Assembly (NCBI GenBank): GCA_002439755.1
Contig: DJPH01000052.1
Span: forward strand, 1 to 64,000
Direction of reading: 5' to 3'
Length of the DNA: 64,000 nt
DNA from: Prevotellaceae bacterium UBA6417
Lineage (GTDB): Bacteria; Bacteroidota; Bacteroidia; Bacteroidales; Bacteroidaceae
Shown one piece after another: positions 53,948 through 62,915 of the stretch (within the stretch, counting starts at the first letter, position 1; every line of letters begins with the position of its first letter). A program made the translations under genes and the position numbers. The notes below the pieces were generated by a model. The model had not been told where the DNA came from. It did not search any database and saw only the letters and a list, made by a program, of their open reading frames with translations.

Positions 53948-54772
53948 ATGAAAGTCTTCAAAAAGATTCTGCTGCTTCTTTTCCTTTTTGCTTTTCAAAT
54001 TGACGGCATTCATGGCAAAGATGTCCTGAAGGTGCTGGCTATCGGTAATAGCTTTTCGGAAGATGCCGTTGAGCAATACCTGTACGAATTGGCTGCAGCC
54101 CAAGGCGACAGTCTCGTAATAGGAAATGCTTATATCGGTGGTTGCTCTATTGACAGGCATTGGAATAACGCCCAATCCGGAAAAGCCGACTATGAATATA
54201 GAAAAGTTGTTGGCGGAGTGCGGTACAATCGGAAAAAAGTGACTCTCAAAGAAATTATATGTGATGAATGTTGGGACATTATAACGTTTCAACAAGCCAG
54301 TCACTATTCGGGAAAGCCCGAAACTTATGTGAATTTGGGAAAGCTTTGTGATTATGTAAGAAAAGAAGCTCTCAATCCGAAAGTCCGTTTTGCTTTTCAC
54401 ATGACATGGGCTTATTCAAAAGACTCCGATCATGGTGCATTCAAAGATTATGGCAACAATCAAATGAAAATGTACCATGCCATATGTCAATCCGTAAAAG
54501 CGGTTCCGCAATATGGTATCAAAAAAATTATTCCTACGGGTATTGCTATTCAAAATGCACGTGAAGCGATAGGTGACAAACTAACCCGTGACGGTTACCA
54601 TCTGGAACGTACTGTCGGCCGTTATACGGCGGCATGTACATGGTGCCAATTTCTTACCAAGGAGAAGATAACTAAAAATCCATATTATCCTGTAGCGATT
54701 GACAGCTCTGTGGCTGTTCTATTGCGAAAATCAGCTCAAGATGCCTTTCGCAAAAGGAAAAAGGTTCTTTAA
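53948..54772 (+). CDS. DUF4886-type SGNH-like secreted hydrolase
   Basis: 274 residues. The signal peptide MKVFKKILLLLFLFAFQIDGIHG is followed by an SGNH/GDSL-like fold: nucleophile block VLAIGNSFSEDAVEQYL, a TFQQAS block in place of the usual GxND, and the late dyad TRDGYHLERTVGRY (Asp-x-x-His). Members of DUF4886 are exported and probably deacylate glycans; the substrate is unknown. It is the last gene of the dnaN operon, 6 bases after the TPR gene, and converges on tilS with a 3-base gap. Confidence 0.85.
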   Translation: MKVFKKILLLLFLFAFQIDGIHGKDVLKVLAIGNSFSEDAVEQYLYELAAAQGDSLVIGNAYIGGCSIDRHWNNAQSGKADYEYRKVVGGVRYNRKKVTLKEIICDECWDIITFQQASHYSGKPETYVNLGKLCDYVRKEALNPKVRFAFHMTWAYSKDSDHGAFKDYGNNQMKMYHAICQSVKAVPQYGIKKIIPTGIAIQNAREAIGDKLTRDGYHLERTVGRYTAACTWCQFLTKEKITKNPYYPVAIDSSVAVLLRKSAQDAFRKRKKVL

Positions 54773-54775
54773 TTG

Positions 54776-56134
54776 TCAAGCATTGTCTTTCCATGAAAAG
54801 AGCATGACACGTTTGGTCTTTTGAGGGTCAATGGCGAAAGTATCTGCTATGCGTTCACCTATCAGCCAGGCAATTTCGCCGGTATTTGCGCAAACAACAT
54901 ATTGATTACGCTTTTGAAACAGTGAACGTTTGCAGTCTGTAAGATAGTCGCTGACCAATTTGCTTCCTTTCATGCCGAAAGGCTTGAAGCGGTCGCCAAC
55001 GTGTACACGCCGCAAAAAAAAGTCAGACCCTAATTTGTCTGCATCCAATGCTGCAACATTCCGCTCACGAGGAATTCCATGCAGGTCGGTAAATAACAGT
55101 TCTTCTACTTCTATTTTTTTTCCGTCCAGCAACAGAGGCTTCCCGATGTTTAGGCAATAAGTTTTTACCTCCCGCGTATGTTGGCAGCAGGCTATCATAA
55201 TATAACCGCGATTGATTAAAAGTTCCCATTTTCCAGCATAAAATACGCTTCCGGTTGAGCGAGTCATGCTGGAGTAAATTTCGTCTATCTGCTTCGGCGT
55301 AAACCCATATGGGTAAAGCAAACTAAACAACAGGTACCTGGGCGATGGCTCGCGCAAAATCGCCGAAATGCAAAAGCAGGCCGAGACGCCGTCTTCATGC
55401 TCTGAAGTTTCAATCCGTTTTTTTGCCTCGTTCAAAGTGCTTGAGCACCAATTTTCAATATCAAGCATTCGCTCGGACATAAGTTGCAAGGTCACATCGA
55501 TTGACGGATTTATTTCTTTCATAAGTGGAAGGATTTTCAAGCGGATTTTGTTGCGCGTATACACGGTTTCATTATTGGTATGGTCGCTAACGTAATCTTG
55601 ATTCAACAGCTGCAGGTAACTCATCACGTCGGCTCTTCCCACTTCTAACATAGGGCGTACTATATTGCCGTTTCGCGCCTGAATACCGGTCAGTCCTTTA
55701 ATGCCGGTGCCCCTTATAAGATTCAATAACATTGTTTCCACGCTGTCGTCTCTGTGGTGAGCTATGGCAATGACGTCAAAACCATGTTGACAGCGCAATT
55801 TTTCAAAATAGCTGTAGCGAAGCTCTCGTGCAGCCATTTCGATGCTTATGCCATGTTCTTCGGCATAGTTGGTGGTGTCAAAGTGGGTAACATACAGTCT
55901 TATGCCAACATCTTTGCATAAGCGACGTACAAATTGTTCATCGCGTTCAGACTCATCACCGCGTAACTTGAAATTGCAATGTGCGGCAGCAATGCTATAG
56001 CCCAATTCCTGCAAAACGCGCAGTAAAGCCACTGAATCCGGGCCACCGCTCAAGCCCAGCAATATTTTACCTGACTTGTTAAACAACTCTTTACGTTCAA
56101 TCAATGCCTGTACACGTTCCTTGAATTTATTCAT
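54776..56134 (-). CDS. tilS: tRNA(Ile)-lysidine synthase
   Basis: 452 residues. It attaches lysine to C34 of tRNA-Ile(CAU) so that it reads AUA. The PP-loop LLGLSGGPDSVALLRVL is near the N-terminus, followed by AHCNFKLRGDESERDEQFV, the HHRDDSVETMLLNLIRGTGIKGLTGI block, and two C-terminal domains ending in the TilS substrate-binding region (VGDRFKPFGMKGSKLVSDYLTDCK). No own promoter was identified; the gene lies behind the DUF3127 terminator. Confidence 0.96.
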   Translation of the reverse strand: MNKFKERVQALIERKELFNKSGKILLGLSGGPDSVALLRVLQELGYSIAAAHCNFKLRGDESERDEQFVRRLCKDVGIRLYVTHFDTTNYAEEHGISIEMAARELRYSYFEKLRCQHGFDVIAIAHHRDDSVETMLLNLIRGTGIKGLTGIQARNGNIVRPMLEVGRADVMSYLQLLNQDYVSDHTNNETVYTRNKIRLKILPLMKEINPSIDVTLQLMSERMLDIENWCSSTLNEAKKRIETSEHEDGVSACFCISAILREPSPRYLLFSLLYPYGFTPKQIDEIYSSMTRSTGSVFYAGKWELLINRGYIMIACCQHTREVKTYCLNIGKPLLLDGKKIEVEELLFTDLHGIPRERNVAALDADKLGSDFFLRRVHVGDRFKPFGMKGSKLVSDYLTDCKRSLFQKRNQYVVCANTGEIAWLIGERIADTFAIDPQKTKRVMLFSWKDNA

Positions 56135-56184
56135 GCTGCTATTGTATATGGTGCACTTTATAGAATCTATGGATACCTCATGCC

Positions 56185-56216
56185 AAAAAACGCCCGAACA
56201 AAGTAGTCCGAGCGTT
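56185..56216 (-). terminator. Rho-independent terminator of the DUF3127 gene
   Basis: A 10-bp stem with one or two G-U pairs (56189-56198 with 56207-56216) is followed on the minus strand by a run of six T residues. Confidence 0.8.
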
Positions 56217-56234
56217 TATCTGTTCATGCCTTTG

Positions 56235-56612
56235 TTAAAAAGGCAGGTCGTCTTGTGGATTATTGTCAACTGCTTGTGGTTGAATTGGTGCTGCAAGCTG
56301 TGCGTCCGGCATTGCAGGTGGCAGCGGTGCAGATTGTGGTGCGCCACGTTGCACTCGCCAAGCACGAATATCATTATACCAGCGGCCATTGTATTCGTGT
56401 GCGTCTATATCCAAAGAAACCGTCAATTCTTCACCAACCTGTATGTTGAACTGGTTTAATCTGTCTTCTCCAAACACCGTAAAACAGCATTTTTTTGGAT
56501 ACTGCTCATGTGTTTCGATTACAAAATCCTGTGCTTTCCAATTTGACGAACTGCGTTGAGAAACTCCGCCACGCGGTTCGGATGCAAAAATAATTTTACC
56601 TTGAATATCCAT
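56235..56612 (-). CDS. DUF3127 protein, SSB-like OB fold with acidic DDLPF tail
   Basis: 125 residues from ATG 56612. The core MDIQGKIIFASEPRGGVSQRSSSNWKAQDFVIETHEQYPKKCCFTVFGEDRLNQFNIQVGEELTVSLDI is predicted OB-like and matches the DUF3127 family. A Pro/Ala/Gln-rich linker leads to an acidic end NNPQDDLPF, the same design as the C-terminal peptide by which single-stranded-DNA-binding proteins recruit repair enzymes. A role in DNA metabolism is therefore inferred. The frame is open to 56666, but the family starts at MDIQGK. It is a single-gene unit with a terminator. Confidence 0.82.
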   Translation of the reverse strand: MDIQGKIIFASEPRGGVSQRSSSNWKAQDFVIETHEQYPKKCCFTVFGEDRLNQFNIQVGEELTVSLDIDAHEYNGRWYNDIRAWRVQRGAPQSAPLPPAMPDAQLAAPIQPQAVDNNPQDDLPF

Positions 56613-56818
56613 TATCTGAATGTTAATTGCTAATTGCTGCGAAGTTAACATTTTTATCTCGAACAAGAATCATCGGTTCTCAAAAACTTGCTGCCTGCTA
56701 TTGCAGAATTTCACTTGAGTGCAATCGCCGCATATTTCCAAAGGAAACGTGTATCAATGTCTTAAGGCAATTGACACACAGATTGCTTTGCTCTTAAGTC
56801 GTCGGAACACACGTTTAG

Positions 56819-58087
56819 TTATTTTCTGATGATAGTGGCATTGCGGTCTGGGCCTACCGAGACAATCTTTATAGGCACTTTCACATAGTCTTCTATATAT
56901 TTTATGTAGTCTTTCAATGCTTGCGGAAATTGTTCCTCACCTGTCATCACCGTAAGGTCACATTTCCAACCGGCCAGCTGCTCGTAGACGGCTTCACATC
57001 CTTCGGTGTCGTAAGGCATCTCCGTGAGCACTTCACCGTCTTTGCGGTAAGCAGTGCATACTTTGATTTTGTCAAATGTATCCAATACATCGCTTTTCAT
57101 CATAATCAGCTGTGTCACACCATTGACAACCACGGCATATTTCAATGCCACCAAGTCCAACCATCCACAACGACGGTTACGGCCTGTCACAGCACCATAT
57201 TCATTGCCAATGCGACGAAGGGTGTCACCTGTTTCATCGAAGAGTTCAACGGGAAACGGCCCTGAACCTACACGGGTGCTATAGGCTTTGAATATGCCGA
57301 ATACATCTCCTATGCGTGAAGGGGCAATTCCCAATCCGGTGCAAACGCCTCCGCAGGTGGTGCTCGACGAACTTACAAACGGATAAGTGCCGTGGTCGAT
57401 GTCAAGCATCGTTCCTTGTGCGCCTTCGGCCAATACACTTTTTCCTTCATCCAGATATCTGTTCAGTTCAATCTCGCTGTCGGTCAAACGGAATTTGCTC
57501 ATATAGGCAATGCCTTCCATCCATTTCTTTTCTTCACCGGCTATGTCGTACTCATAGTGCAGGTCGTGCAGGATGCGTTCATGACGGGCCTTCAAGGCGG
57601 CATATTTCGAGTCAAAGTCATTCAGAATGTCACCCACACGCAAGCCTATGCGCGCAGCCTTGTCGCTGTAGGCCGGTCCTATGCCTTTTCCGGTAGTACC
57701 TATTTTGTTGTCACCTTTCAGACTTTCGTAAGCATGATCGAGACAACGATGAGTCGGCAGTATCAGTTGGGCACGCTTGCTGATATGAAGACGGTCTTTC
57801 AATTCATAACCGGCATTTTCCAATTCTTGAGCTTCGGCCATAAACAAGTCGGGAGCCAACACACAGCCATTTCCTATTATGTTTACTTTTGAAGTGTCAA
57901 AGATTCCCGACGGAATAGATCTCAAAACGAATTTTTTTCCGTCAAAGATAATTGTATGGCCGGCATTCGGACCACCTGCGAAACGAGCAACTACATCATA
58001 TTTCGGAGTAAAATAATCTACGACTTTTCCTTTTCCTTCGTCTCCGAATACTATTCCCAAGAGGGCATCAACTTTTCCTAATGTCAT
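56819..58087 (-). CDS. purA: Adenylosuccinate synthetase
   Basis: 422 residues, the usual length. It joins IMP and aspartate with GTP in AMP synthesis. The GTP-binding start VDALLGIVFGDEGKGKVVDYF, the GPNAGHTI block, GTTGKGIGPAYSDKAAR, the LAEGAQGTMLDIDHGTYPFVSSSSTT block and VTGRNRRCGWLD are intact. It is transcribed alone from the box at 58114-58121. Confidence 0.97.
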   Translation of the reverse strand: MTLGKVDALLGIVFGDEGKGKVVDYFTPKYDVVARFAGGPNAGHTIIFDGKKFVLRSIPSGIFDTSKVNIIGNGCVLAPDLFMAEAQELENAGYELKDRLHISKRAQLILPTHRCLDHAYESLKGDNKIGTTGKGIGPAYSDKAARIGLRVGDILNDFDSKYAALKARHERILHDLHYEYDIAGEEKKWMEGIAYMSKFRLTDSEIELNRYLDEGKSVLAEGAQGTMLDIDHGTYPFVSSSSTTCGGVCTGLGIAPSRIGDVFGIFKAYSTRVGSGPFPVELFDETGDTLRRIGNEYGAVTGRNRRCGWLDLVALKYAVVVNGVTQLIMMKSDVLDTFDKIKVCTAYRKDGEVLTEMPYDTEGCEAVYEQLAGWKCDLTVMTGEEQFPQALKDYIKYIEDYVKVPIKIVSVGPDRNATIIRK

Positions 58088-58113
58088 TGTTGTCTTACTT
58101 TTTAACCAATCGG

Positions 58114-58121
58114 CAAAGTTA
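58114..58121 (-). promoter_or_regulatory. -7 box of purA
   Basis: Minus-strand TAACTTTG, 27 bases upstream of the purA start. Confidence 0.6.
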
Positions 58122-58155
58122 AGACTTTTATAGAATATGCTATTGTATTCATCAC

Positions 58156-58767
58156 TTAAAAATCAACCATACCGAGTATTTTGTTGACACGCAATTTTTC
58201 GCGCGCACCTATCATACTATATTTCAGAAGAGCGTTACGCACTGCCTGACGAAGCGGCAGATTGGCAGAAGCCAAAACGGCTTCTGCCTGATCCACAAAT
58301 TCGTTTTCTGAGCGCTGATTAAGCGGAGCTCCTCTCATGAAGAGTCTCGACATTAGCAACCAGCCGCAAAGTTGAAACATCGGCCGGTTGTCTGCTATCC
58401 ATGTAAAAGCTTTTTCGGAAGCATAGGGCAGATGCTGGAAGAGTGAAAGCACCGTATACTGCGCTTCTTCCGGAAAACGCATGCTTTCAACCCAGATATC
58501 GGCAATTTCAGGGTAAAAGGTTTCCACCGGTTGCAGCAGTCCGGCCATCAGCCGACACTCGCGGATGTCTTCTTTCCATAATGCCTGTGCCAAAGCATGA
58601 TCTTTTTGCATCTCATGCGCCAGGCTCACAAGGCGAGGCCATTCCACACCGAATATAACCCTATAGCCCAATCCTTTTTCGCGCATCGAGTTACTGACAG
58701 GCCCATTCATCATGGCACGGAAATCGCCCTTCAGCAAGGCCACCTGCTTCTCAGTCTCTTCGCTCAT
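58156..58767 (-). CDS. AlkD-like helical-repeat protein (DNA alkylation repair family)
   Basis: 203 residues, all helical, with no signal peptide. The pattern LGYRVIFGVEWPRLVSLAHEMQKDHALAQALWKEDIRECRLMAGLLQP resembles HEAT-like repeats of AlkD-type DNA glycosylases, where the block of Trp, Asp and Arg residues binds DNA. The catalytic residues of true AlkD cannot be confirmed by eye, so a non-enzymatic HEAT protein is possible. It follows the DPP III gene by 13 bases and is probably co-transcribed with it. Confidence 0.6.
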   Translation of the reverse strand: MSEETEKQVALLKGDFRAMMNGPVSNSMREKGLGYRVIFGVEWPRLVSLAHEMQKDHALAQALWKEDIRECRLMAGLLQPVETFYPEIADIWVESMRFPEEAQYTVLSLFQHLPYASEKAFTWIADNRPMFQLCGWLLMSRLFMRGAPLNQRSENEFVDQAEAVLASANLPLRQAVRNALLKYSMIGAREKLRVNKILGMVDF

Positions 58768-58780
58768 GAAGTCTTAAAGA

Positions 58781-60823
58781 TTACTCATTGATAAATGGCA
58801 ATGCCGAATAGTCGCGACTATAGCGAAGCATTTGGTCTTCATAGCTTTCACCATACGAAATCTTCACATCTGTAATATTGCCCTTTTCATCCTTTACTGC
58901 CGTATAAACCGGGTTGATAAATCCTTTGTAGGGGCTGATGTTAAGTTTGGCATAGCGCTCCAGCACCTCCTTATGAATTTCAGGGTCAACCTTCACTCCA
59001 TAGGTTTCAACCAGATTGCGAGCCGATTTGAAATCACCTTCGCTCTTGATGCGTTGCACTTCGGCCAACAGTTTTCCGAACAAGCCACGCAGAGCTTCGT
59101 AATCATTGATTTTCACATAGGTCTTGCCGTCCTTTTTAACGAGTTCTATCACCTTGTCGGCCTTGCCCTGTTCGTATACCCAATGTGAGATGAACGAACG
59201 GTTGCGCATATGAGCTTCTTCGATGTTATCACCGGGCTTGATGCGAACCAGTTGAGTCATCAATCCGTTCATGATATAGGTATAATAGTTTGACTTATAT
59301 GCCTCAGCGTCGGGGACGAGTCCCAATTCCACCATTTTCGGGTCGCCTAAATAATATAATGCAAAGAGGTCGGCACGTCCCTCTTCTATGGTTGAACCAT
59401 ATGCACGAAGCGAATCATCGGAAACGCCCGGCAGCAGCTTGCCGCTGCCATGCCCCAGGCATTCGTGCAAATCCGTATGCAGGTCATCGCACTCATCGCC
59501 ATATTTGTCAATCAGGTCAAGCGTTTCCTTGTCAATTACGAACTCGGCACCAAAGCCGTTTCCATGGGCAGCCTTGTTATAGGCATCGGTCAGATTGCCG
59601 ATGGTCACACTCTTGGATCCATATTCCTTGCGAATCCAGTTTGAGTTAGGCAGGTTAATACCTATGGCCGTCGAGGGATAAAGGTCGCCGGCAAGAATCG
59701 CGGCCGTAATCACCTTGGCACTGATGCCCTTGCATTTTTCTTTCTTAAAGCGGCTGTCAACCGGTGAGTTGTCTTCAAACCATTGGGCGTTCTTGCTCAA
59801 CTTCTCAGTACGTGCCGTAGCTTCCAGATTTTTGAAATTGACAATGGCCTCCCAGCTTCCTTTCAGACCAAGGGGGTCGCCGTAGACCTCTGTAAATCCG
59901 TTTGTGAAATCAACCATCCCCTTTGTGTCTTTCACCCAATCGATGGCATATTCATCAAACGTCCTCAAATCGCCTGTCCTATAATATTCTATCAACTTGC
60001 GGATCACCTCTTTCTGCTCTTCCGTATCAGCCACCGGAATGGCCTTTTCCAACCAATAGACTATCTTGGTCAGGGCCGGTCCATACAGGCCGTCGGTGGT
60101 CCACTTCCTTTCAACCAAGCGGCCGTTTTCTTTTACCAACCGGCTGTTCAAGCCATACATCACGGGCTCGGGGTCGTTTTTGTCTCTCATGTTGTCATAA
60201 AACTTCTCAGCCTCGGCCTGCGTCACGCCTTCGCCATAATAGTTTTCGGCCGAAGTAAGTAGCAAGTCATCGCCATCCTTTTGGTTAACACGCATTTTCA
60301 TGATTGACGGATCAAAGATGACAGGGAATATCTCGTCACAAAGCTGGTCAACCGTCTGTCCCTGCGTCAAAGGCAGTTTGGCGGCATCAACCGAGCGGAG
60401 TGCATCGCGGAAAAACGCTTCCGAAAATCCCGGCTTGAACTTTGCCGACCCGTAATGATGGTGAATGCCACTGCTAAACCACACCTGTTTCAGATATTCA
60501 GCCATGGCCTTGAAGTCCTTGCTTTCGCGATTGCCTTTCCAATCGGTATAGACGGTCTCCAGCATTTTTCGGATGCGCAGGTTGTAGCGCCCGTTCTGGT
60601 CAAAGTAGATGTCACGTCCATACAGGGCGGCCTCCTGCAGATAATAAATCAGTTTCTTTTGTTTCAAGGTCAATTGGTCAAAGCCTTCAACCTTGTAGCG
60701 CAACATCTGGATGTCGGCAAACTTTTCATCGGCATACTGAAAATCATCGGCCGCTTTCTTCACATCGCTGCAGGCCGTCATCAATCCCGTCATGGTCATG
60801 AGCAGAAAAATTTTTAGTTTCAT
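58781..60823 (-). CDS. Dipeptidyl peptidase III (M49) lipoprotein
   Basis: 680 residues. The signal MKLKIFLLMTMTGLMTAC ends in a lipobox cysteine (residue 18), so it is lipid-anchored outside the cytoplasm, unlike most eukaryotic DPP III. The zinc motif HECLGH is at about 453-458 (followed by GSGKLL), and the second motif EEGRADLFALYY supplies the third zinc ligand. It removes dipeptides from the N-termini of oligopeptides. ATG 60823 is chosen for the lipobox; an upstream ATG at 60877 lies outside the signal. Its promoter box is at 60895-60902, and the 23-bp array lies further upstream. Confidence 0.9.
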   Translation of the reverse strand: MKLKIFLLMTMTGLMTACSDVKKAADDFQYADEKFADIQMLRYKVEGFDQLTLKQKKLIYYLQEAALYGRDIYFDQNGRYNLRIRKMLETVYTDWKGNRESKDFKAMAEYLKQVWFSSGIHHHYGSAKFKPGFSEAFFRDALRSVDAAKLPLTQGQTVDQLCDEIFPVIFDPSIMKMRVNQKDGDDLLLTSAENYYGEGVTQAEAEKFYDNMRDKNDPEPVMYGLNSRLVKENGRLVERKWTTDGLYGPALTKIVYWLEKAIPVADTEEQKEVIRKLIEYYRTGDLRTFDEYAIDWVKDTKGMVDFTNGFTEVYGDPLGLKGSWEAIVNFKNLEATARTEKLSKNAQWFEDNSPVDSRFKKEKCKGISAKVITAAILAGDLYPSTAIGINLPNSNWIRKEYGSKSVTIGNLTDAYNKAAHGNGFGAEFVIDKETLDLIDKYGDECDDLHTDLHECLGHGSGKLLPGVSDDSLRAYGSTIEEGRADLFALYYLGDPKMVELGLVPDAEAYKSNYYTYIMNGLMTQLVRIKPGDNIEEAHMRNRSFISHWVYEQGKADKVIELVKKDGKTYVKINDYEALRGLFGKLLAEVQRIKSEGDFKSARNLVETYGVKVDPEIHKEVLERYAKLNISPYKGFINPVYTAVKDEKGNITDVKISYGESYEDQMLRYSRDYSALPFINE

Positions 60824-60894
60824 AAATCTATATAGAAGGTTATTATTCCATTTTGCATTAATACAAAGTGCCATCAAATTGACACAGAACCTCG

Positions 60895-60902
60895 CAAAGT
60901 TA
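60895..60902 (-). promoter_or_regulatory. -7 box of the DPP III operon
   Basis: Minus-strand TAACTTTG, 72 bases before ATG 60823. Confidence 0.6.
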
Positions 60903-61087
60903 CACCTTTTTGTTCACACTTCATGAAAGTTGCCATCGAAAACACACCGGTTTCACATCTGTTCGCAGCTTCCAAATGGCAAGTGCATTCAAACTAAGAG
61001 ACGATATACAACTATTGAGTGCAAGCAGCTGCAGGATGTCGTGACGCAATGAAAAGCCCGCCAAAGGGCAATGCCAGAGACATGAGA

Positions 61088-61222
61088 GTGTTTCATGTAC
61101 ATGAAACACATTGTTTCATGTACAGGGCACAGGTTGTTTCATGTACATAGCACACCTTGTTTCATGTACATGAAACACCCTGCAATCAGCCACATCGCAA
61201 CCTGCGACATGTACATATCGCA
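61088..61222. repeat. 23-bp phased palindrome array, copy 2
   Basis: Four GTTTCATGTACA-type inverted repeats start at 61090, 61113, 61136 and 61159, exactly 23 bp apart. The first and fourth are the perfect palindrome GTTTCATGTACATGAAAC. A further palindrome (TGCGACATGTACATATCGCA, 61203-61222) lies two periods on. Positions 61091-61120 are identical to 17171-17200. The array occupies the divergent region between the DPP III and BASS genes; nothing else is seen at 60903-61080. Confidence 0.82.
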
Positions 61223-61283
61223 GCAACAGATGCGGCAGACTGTAATTCAGGATGCACGGCTCTCCTGTTAAAGATATAGTTGC

Positions 61284-61291
61284 TATCTTTG
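61284..61291 (+). promoter_or_regulatory. -7 box of the BASS transporter gene
   Basis: TATCTTTG, 23 bases before ATG 61315, and about 60 bases downstream of the 23-bp array. Confidence 0.6.
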
Positions 61292-61314
61292 CAGGATGTA
61301 CCAAAACAATTAGG

Positions 61315-62172
61315 ATGAATGCCGTTTTCATAGTTCTTCCGATACTCGCCCTGCTGATGTTCGAGCTGGGTCTTACCCTGCAGAAAGGCGATTTCATACT
61401 GCTGCTGAAAAACCCCAAGCCTGTGCTTGTGGGACTGCTCGGGCAAATCATCGCCCTGCCCGTCATTGCAGCCGCACTGGCGTGGGCCTTCGGGCTGCAT
61501 GGCGTGTTTTTCATAGGTCTCATACTGATAGCCTGCTGCCCGGGCGGCAGTTCGTCGAACATCTTTTCCATGCTGGCCAAAGGCGACGTAGCCCTGTCGG
61601 TGTCGCTCACGGCCCTGAGCAGCATCATCACGCTCTTCACCCTGCCGCTGTTCATGGCCATGGCCGTAGGCATGCAGGGCATGCAGGGCGAAACGGCCAT
61701 CCGGCTCCCCGTGGGCAGCCTGTTGGTGCAAAACCTGCTGCTCATGCTCGTGCCCATACTGGCAGGCATCGTGCTGCGCCGTCTGCGTCCCGGCACGGCC
61801 TTCCGGCTTGAAAGCATGCTGTCGCGACTGGCCTTTCCGGCCCTGATGCTGCTGGCCGCCATCTTCTTTGTGCAGCACCGGCAGGTCATCTGCAACAACA
61901 TCGGACGGCTGGGAGCCTGCGTCACACTGCTCGTAGTGCTGGCCACGGGATGTGCCTCACTCCTGTCGAGGCTCACAGGATTGAGAGACCGCACACGGCG
62001 AACCATCGTGATTGAAGTGGGGATGCAGAATGCCGCACAGGCCATTGCTGTGGCAAGCAGCCCCTTTATATTTGACAACGGAGAAATAGCCGTGCCGGCC
62101 ATCGTCTATGCACTTGTAATGAACGTAGTATTGCTGGTCTACGTGGGAGCCGTTGCAAAAAAGCACACGTAA
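61315..62172 (+). CDS. BASS-family (bile acid:sodium symporter-like) transporter
   Basis: 285 residues with eight to ten membrane helices. The start MNAVFIVLPILALLMFELGLTLQKGDF, the block GLILIACCPGGSSSNIFSMLAKGDVALSVSLTALSSIITLFTLPL and the late EVGMQNAAQAIAVASSPFIF are typical of the BASS family, which moves organic anions such as bile acids, pantoate or keto acids with sodium. The ligand is unknown. The frame is open to 61252, but the -7 box at 61284 makes ATG 61315 the start. Codons are more GC-rich than those of many neighbours. Confidence 0.88.
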   Translation: MNAVFIVLPILALLMFELGLTLQKGDFILLLKNPKPVLVGLLGQIIALPVIAAALAWAFGLHGVFFIGLILIACCPGGSSSNIFSMLAKGDVALSVSLTALSSIITLFTLPLFMAMAVGMQGMQGETAIRLPVGSLLVQNLLLMLVPILAGIVLRRLRPGTAFRLESMLSRLAFPALMLLAAIFFVQHRQVICNNIGRLGACVTLLVVLATGCASLLSRLTGLRDRTRRTIVIEVGMQNAAQAIAVASSPFIFDNGEIAVPAIVYALVMNVVLLVYVGAVAKKHT

Positions 62173-62199
62173 ACGGCAAAGCCGCAAGACTTTTATTCG

Positions 62200-62207
62200 T
62201 AACTTTG
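62200..62207 (+). promoter_or_regulatory. -7 box of the nitroreductase gene
   Basis: TAACTTTG, 41 bases before ATG 62249. Confidence 0.6.
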
Positions 62208-62248
62208 CGCACGTAAAACAGCAGATCCAAAACATAAAACACGAAAAT

Positions 62249-62773
62249 ATGGACAACGAAGTATTGAAAGCCATCTGCGAACGGCGCAGCTGCCGCAACT
62301 ACAAACCTGAACAGATAAGCGACGAAGAACTGGAAACCGTACTGAAAGCCGGCACCTATGCCCCGACGGCAAGAAACCAGCAGGACCCCGTCATCGTGGC
62401 CGTGCAGGACAAGGAGTTGAAAGAAAGAATCATCCAACTGAACGCCAAAGTGATGGGAAGCACAGGTGACCCCTTCTACGGTGCACCCACCATAGTACTT
62501 GTGTTCGGCCACCCCTCATGGAAAAACTACATACAAGACGGAAGTCTGGTGCTGGGCACAATGATGCTTGCCGCACATGCCATAGGACTGGCCTCGTGCT
62601 GGATAAACCGTGAAATAGAAATGTTCGCCACCGACGAGGGCAAGGCACTCATGAAAGACCTACAGCTGCCCGACGACTTAGGGGGCATCGGGGCACTTGC
62701 CCTGGGCTACTGGAACACGGAAATGCCACAGGCCAAGCCAAGGAAAGACAACTACTACCGCATCATCAAATAA
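62249..62773 (+). CDS. Nitroreductase-family flavoprotein
   Basis: 174 residues, the short form of the FMN-dependent nitroreductase fold. The FMN-phosphate motif is ICERRSCRNYKPEQIS, followed by LKAGTYAPTARNQQD, AHAIGLASCWINREIEMF and the end GALALGYWNTEMPQAKPRKDNYYRIIK. It reduces quinones, nitro compounds or other oxidants with NAD(P)H. ATG 62249 is preferred because the -7 box at 62200 lies downstream of the earlier start at 62153. Confidence 0.92.
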   Translation: MDNEVLKAICERRSCRNYKPEQISDEELETVLKAGTYAPTARNQQDPVIVAVQDKELKERIIQLNAKVMGSTGDPFYGAPTIVLVFGHPSWKNYIQDGSLVLGTMMLAAHAIGLASCWINREIEMFATDEGKALMKDLQLPDDLGGIGALALGYWNTEMPQAKPRKDNYYRIIK

Positions 62774-62848
62774 AAACCCGCAAACAAGAAAAACAGCTTC
62801 GCCAATAAAAATATCCACATAAAACACTTCTGTTCAAACAAAAAACCT

Positions 62849-62856
62849 TAACTTTG
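62849..62856 (+). promoter_or_regulatory. -7 box of rpmE2
   Basis: TAACTTTG, 60 bases before the L31 ATG. Confidence 0.6.
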
Positions 62857-62915
62857 CAGCCGCAATCGCGGCCATTACACGCAAAGCTCGATAAAACAAA
62901 TAAAAGAATCATATA

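Noticed and set aside
61116..62102. A 328-codon minus-strand open frame over the BASS gene and the 23-bp array
   Set aside because: The BASS helices and conserved CPGGSSSN block are on the plus strand; the minus frame is rich in Ser, Met and Arg, as shadows often are.
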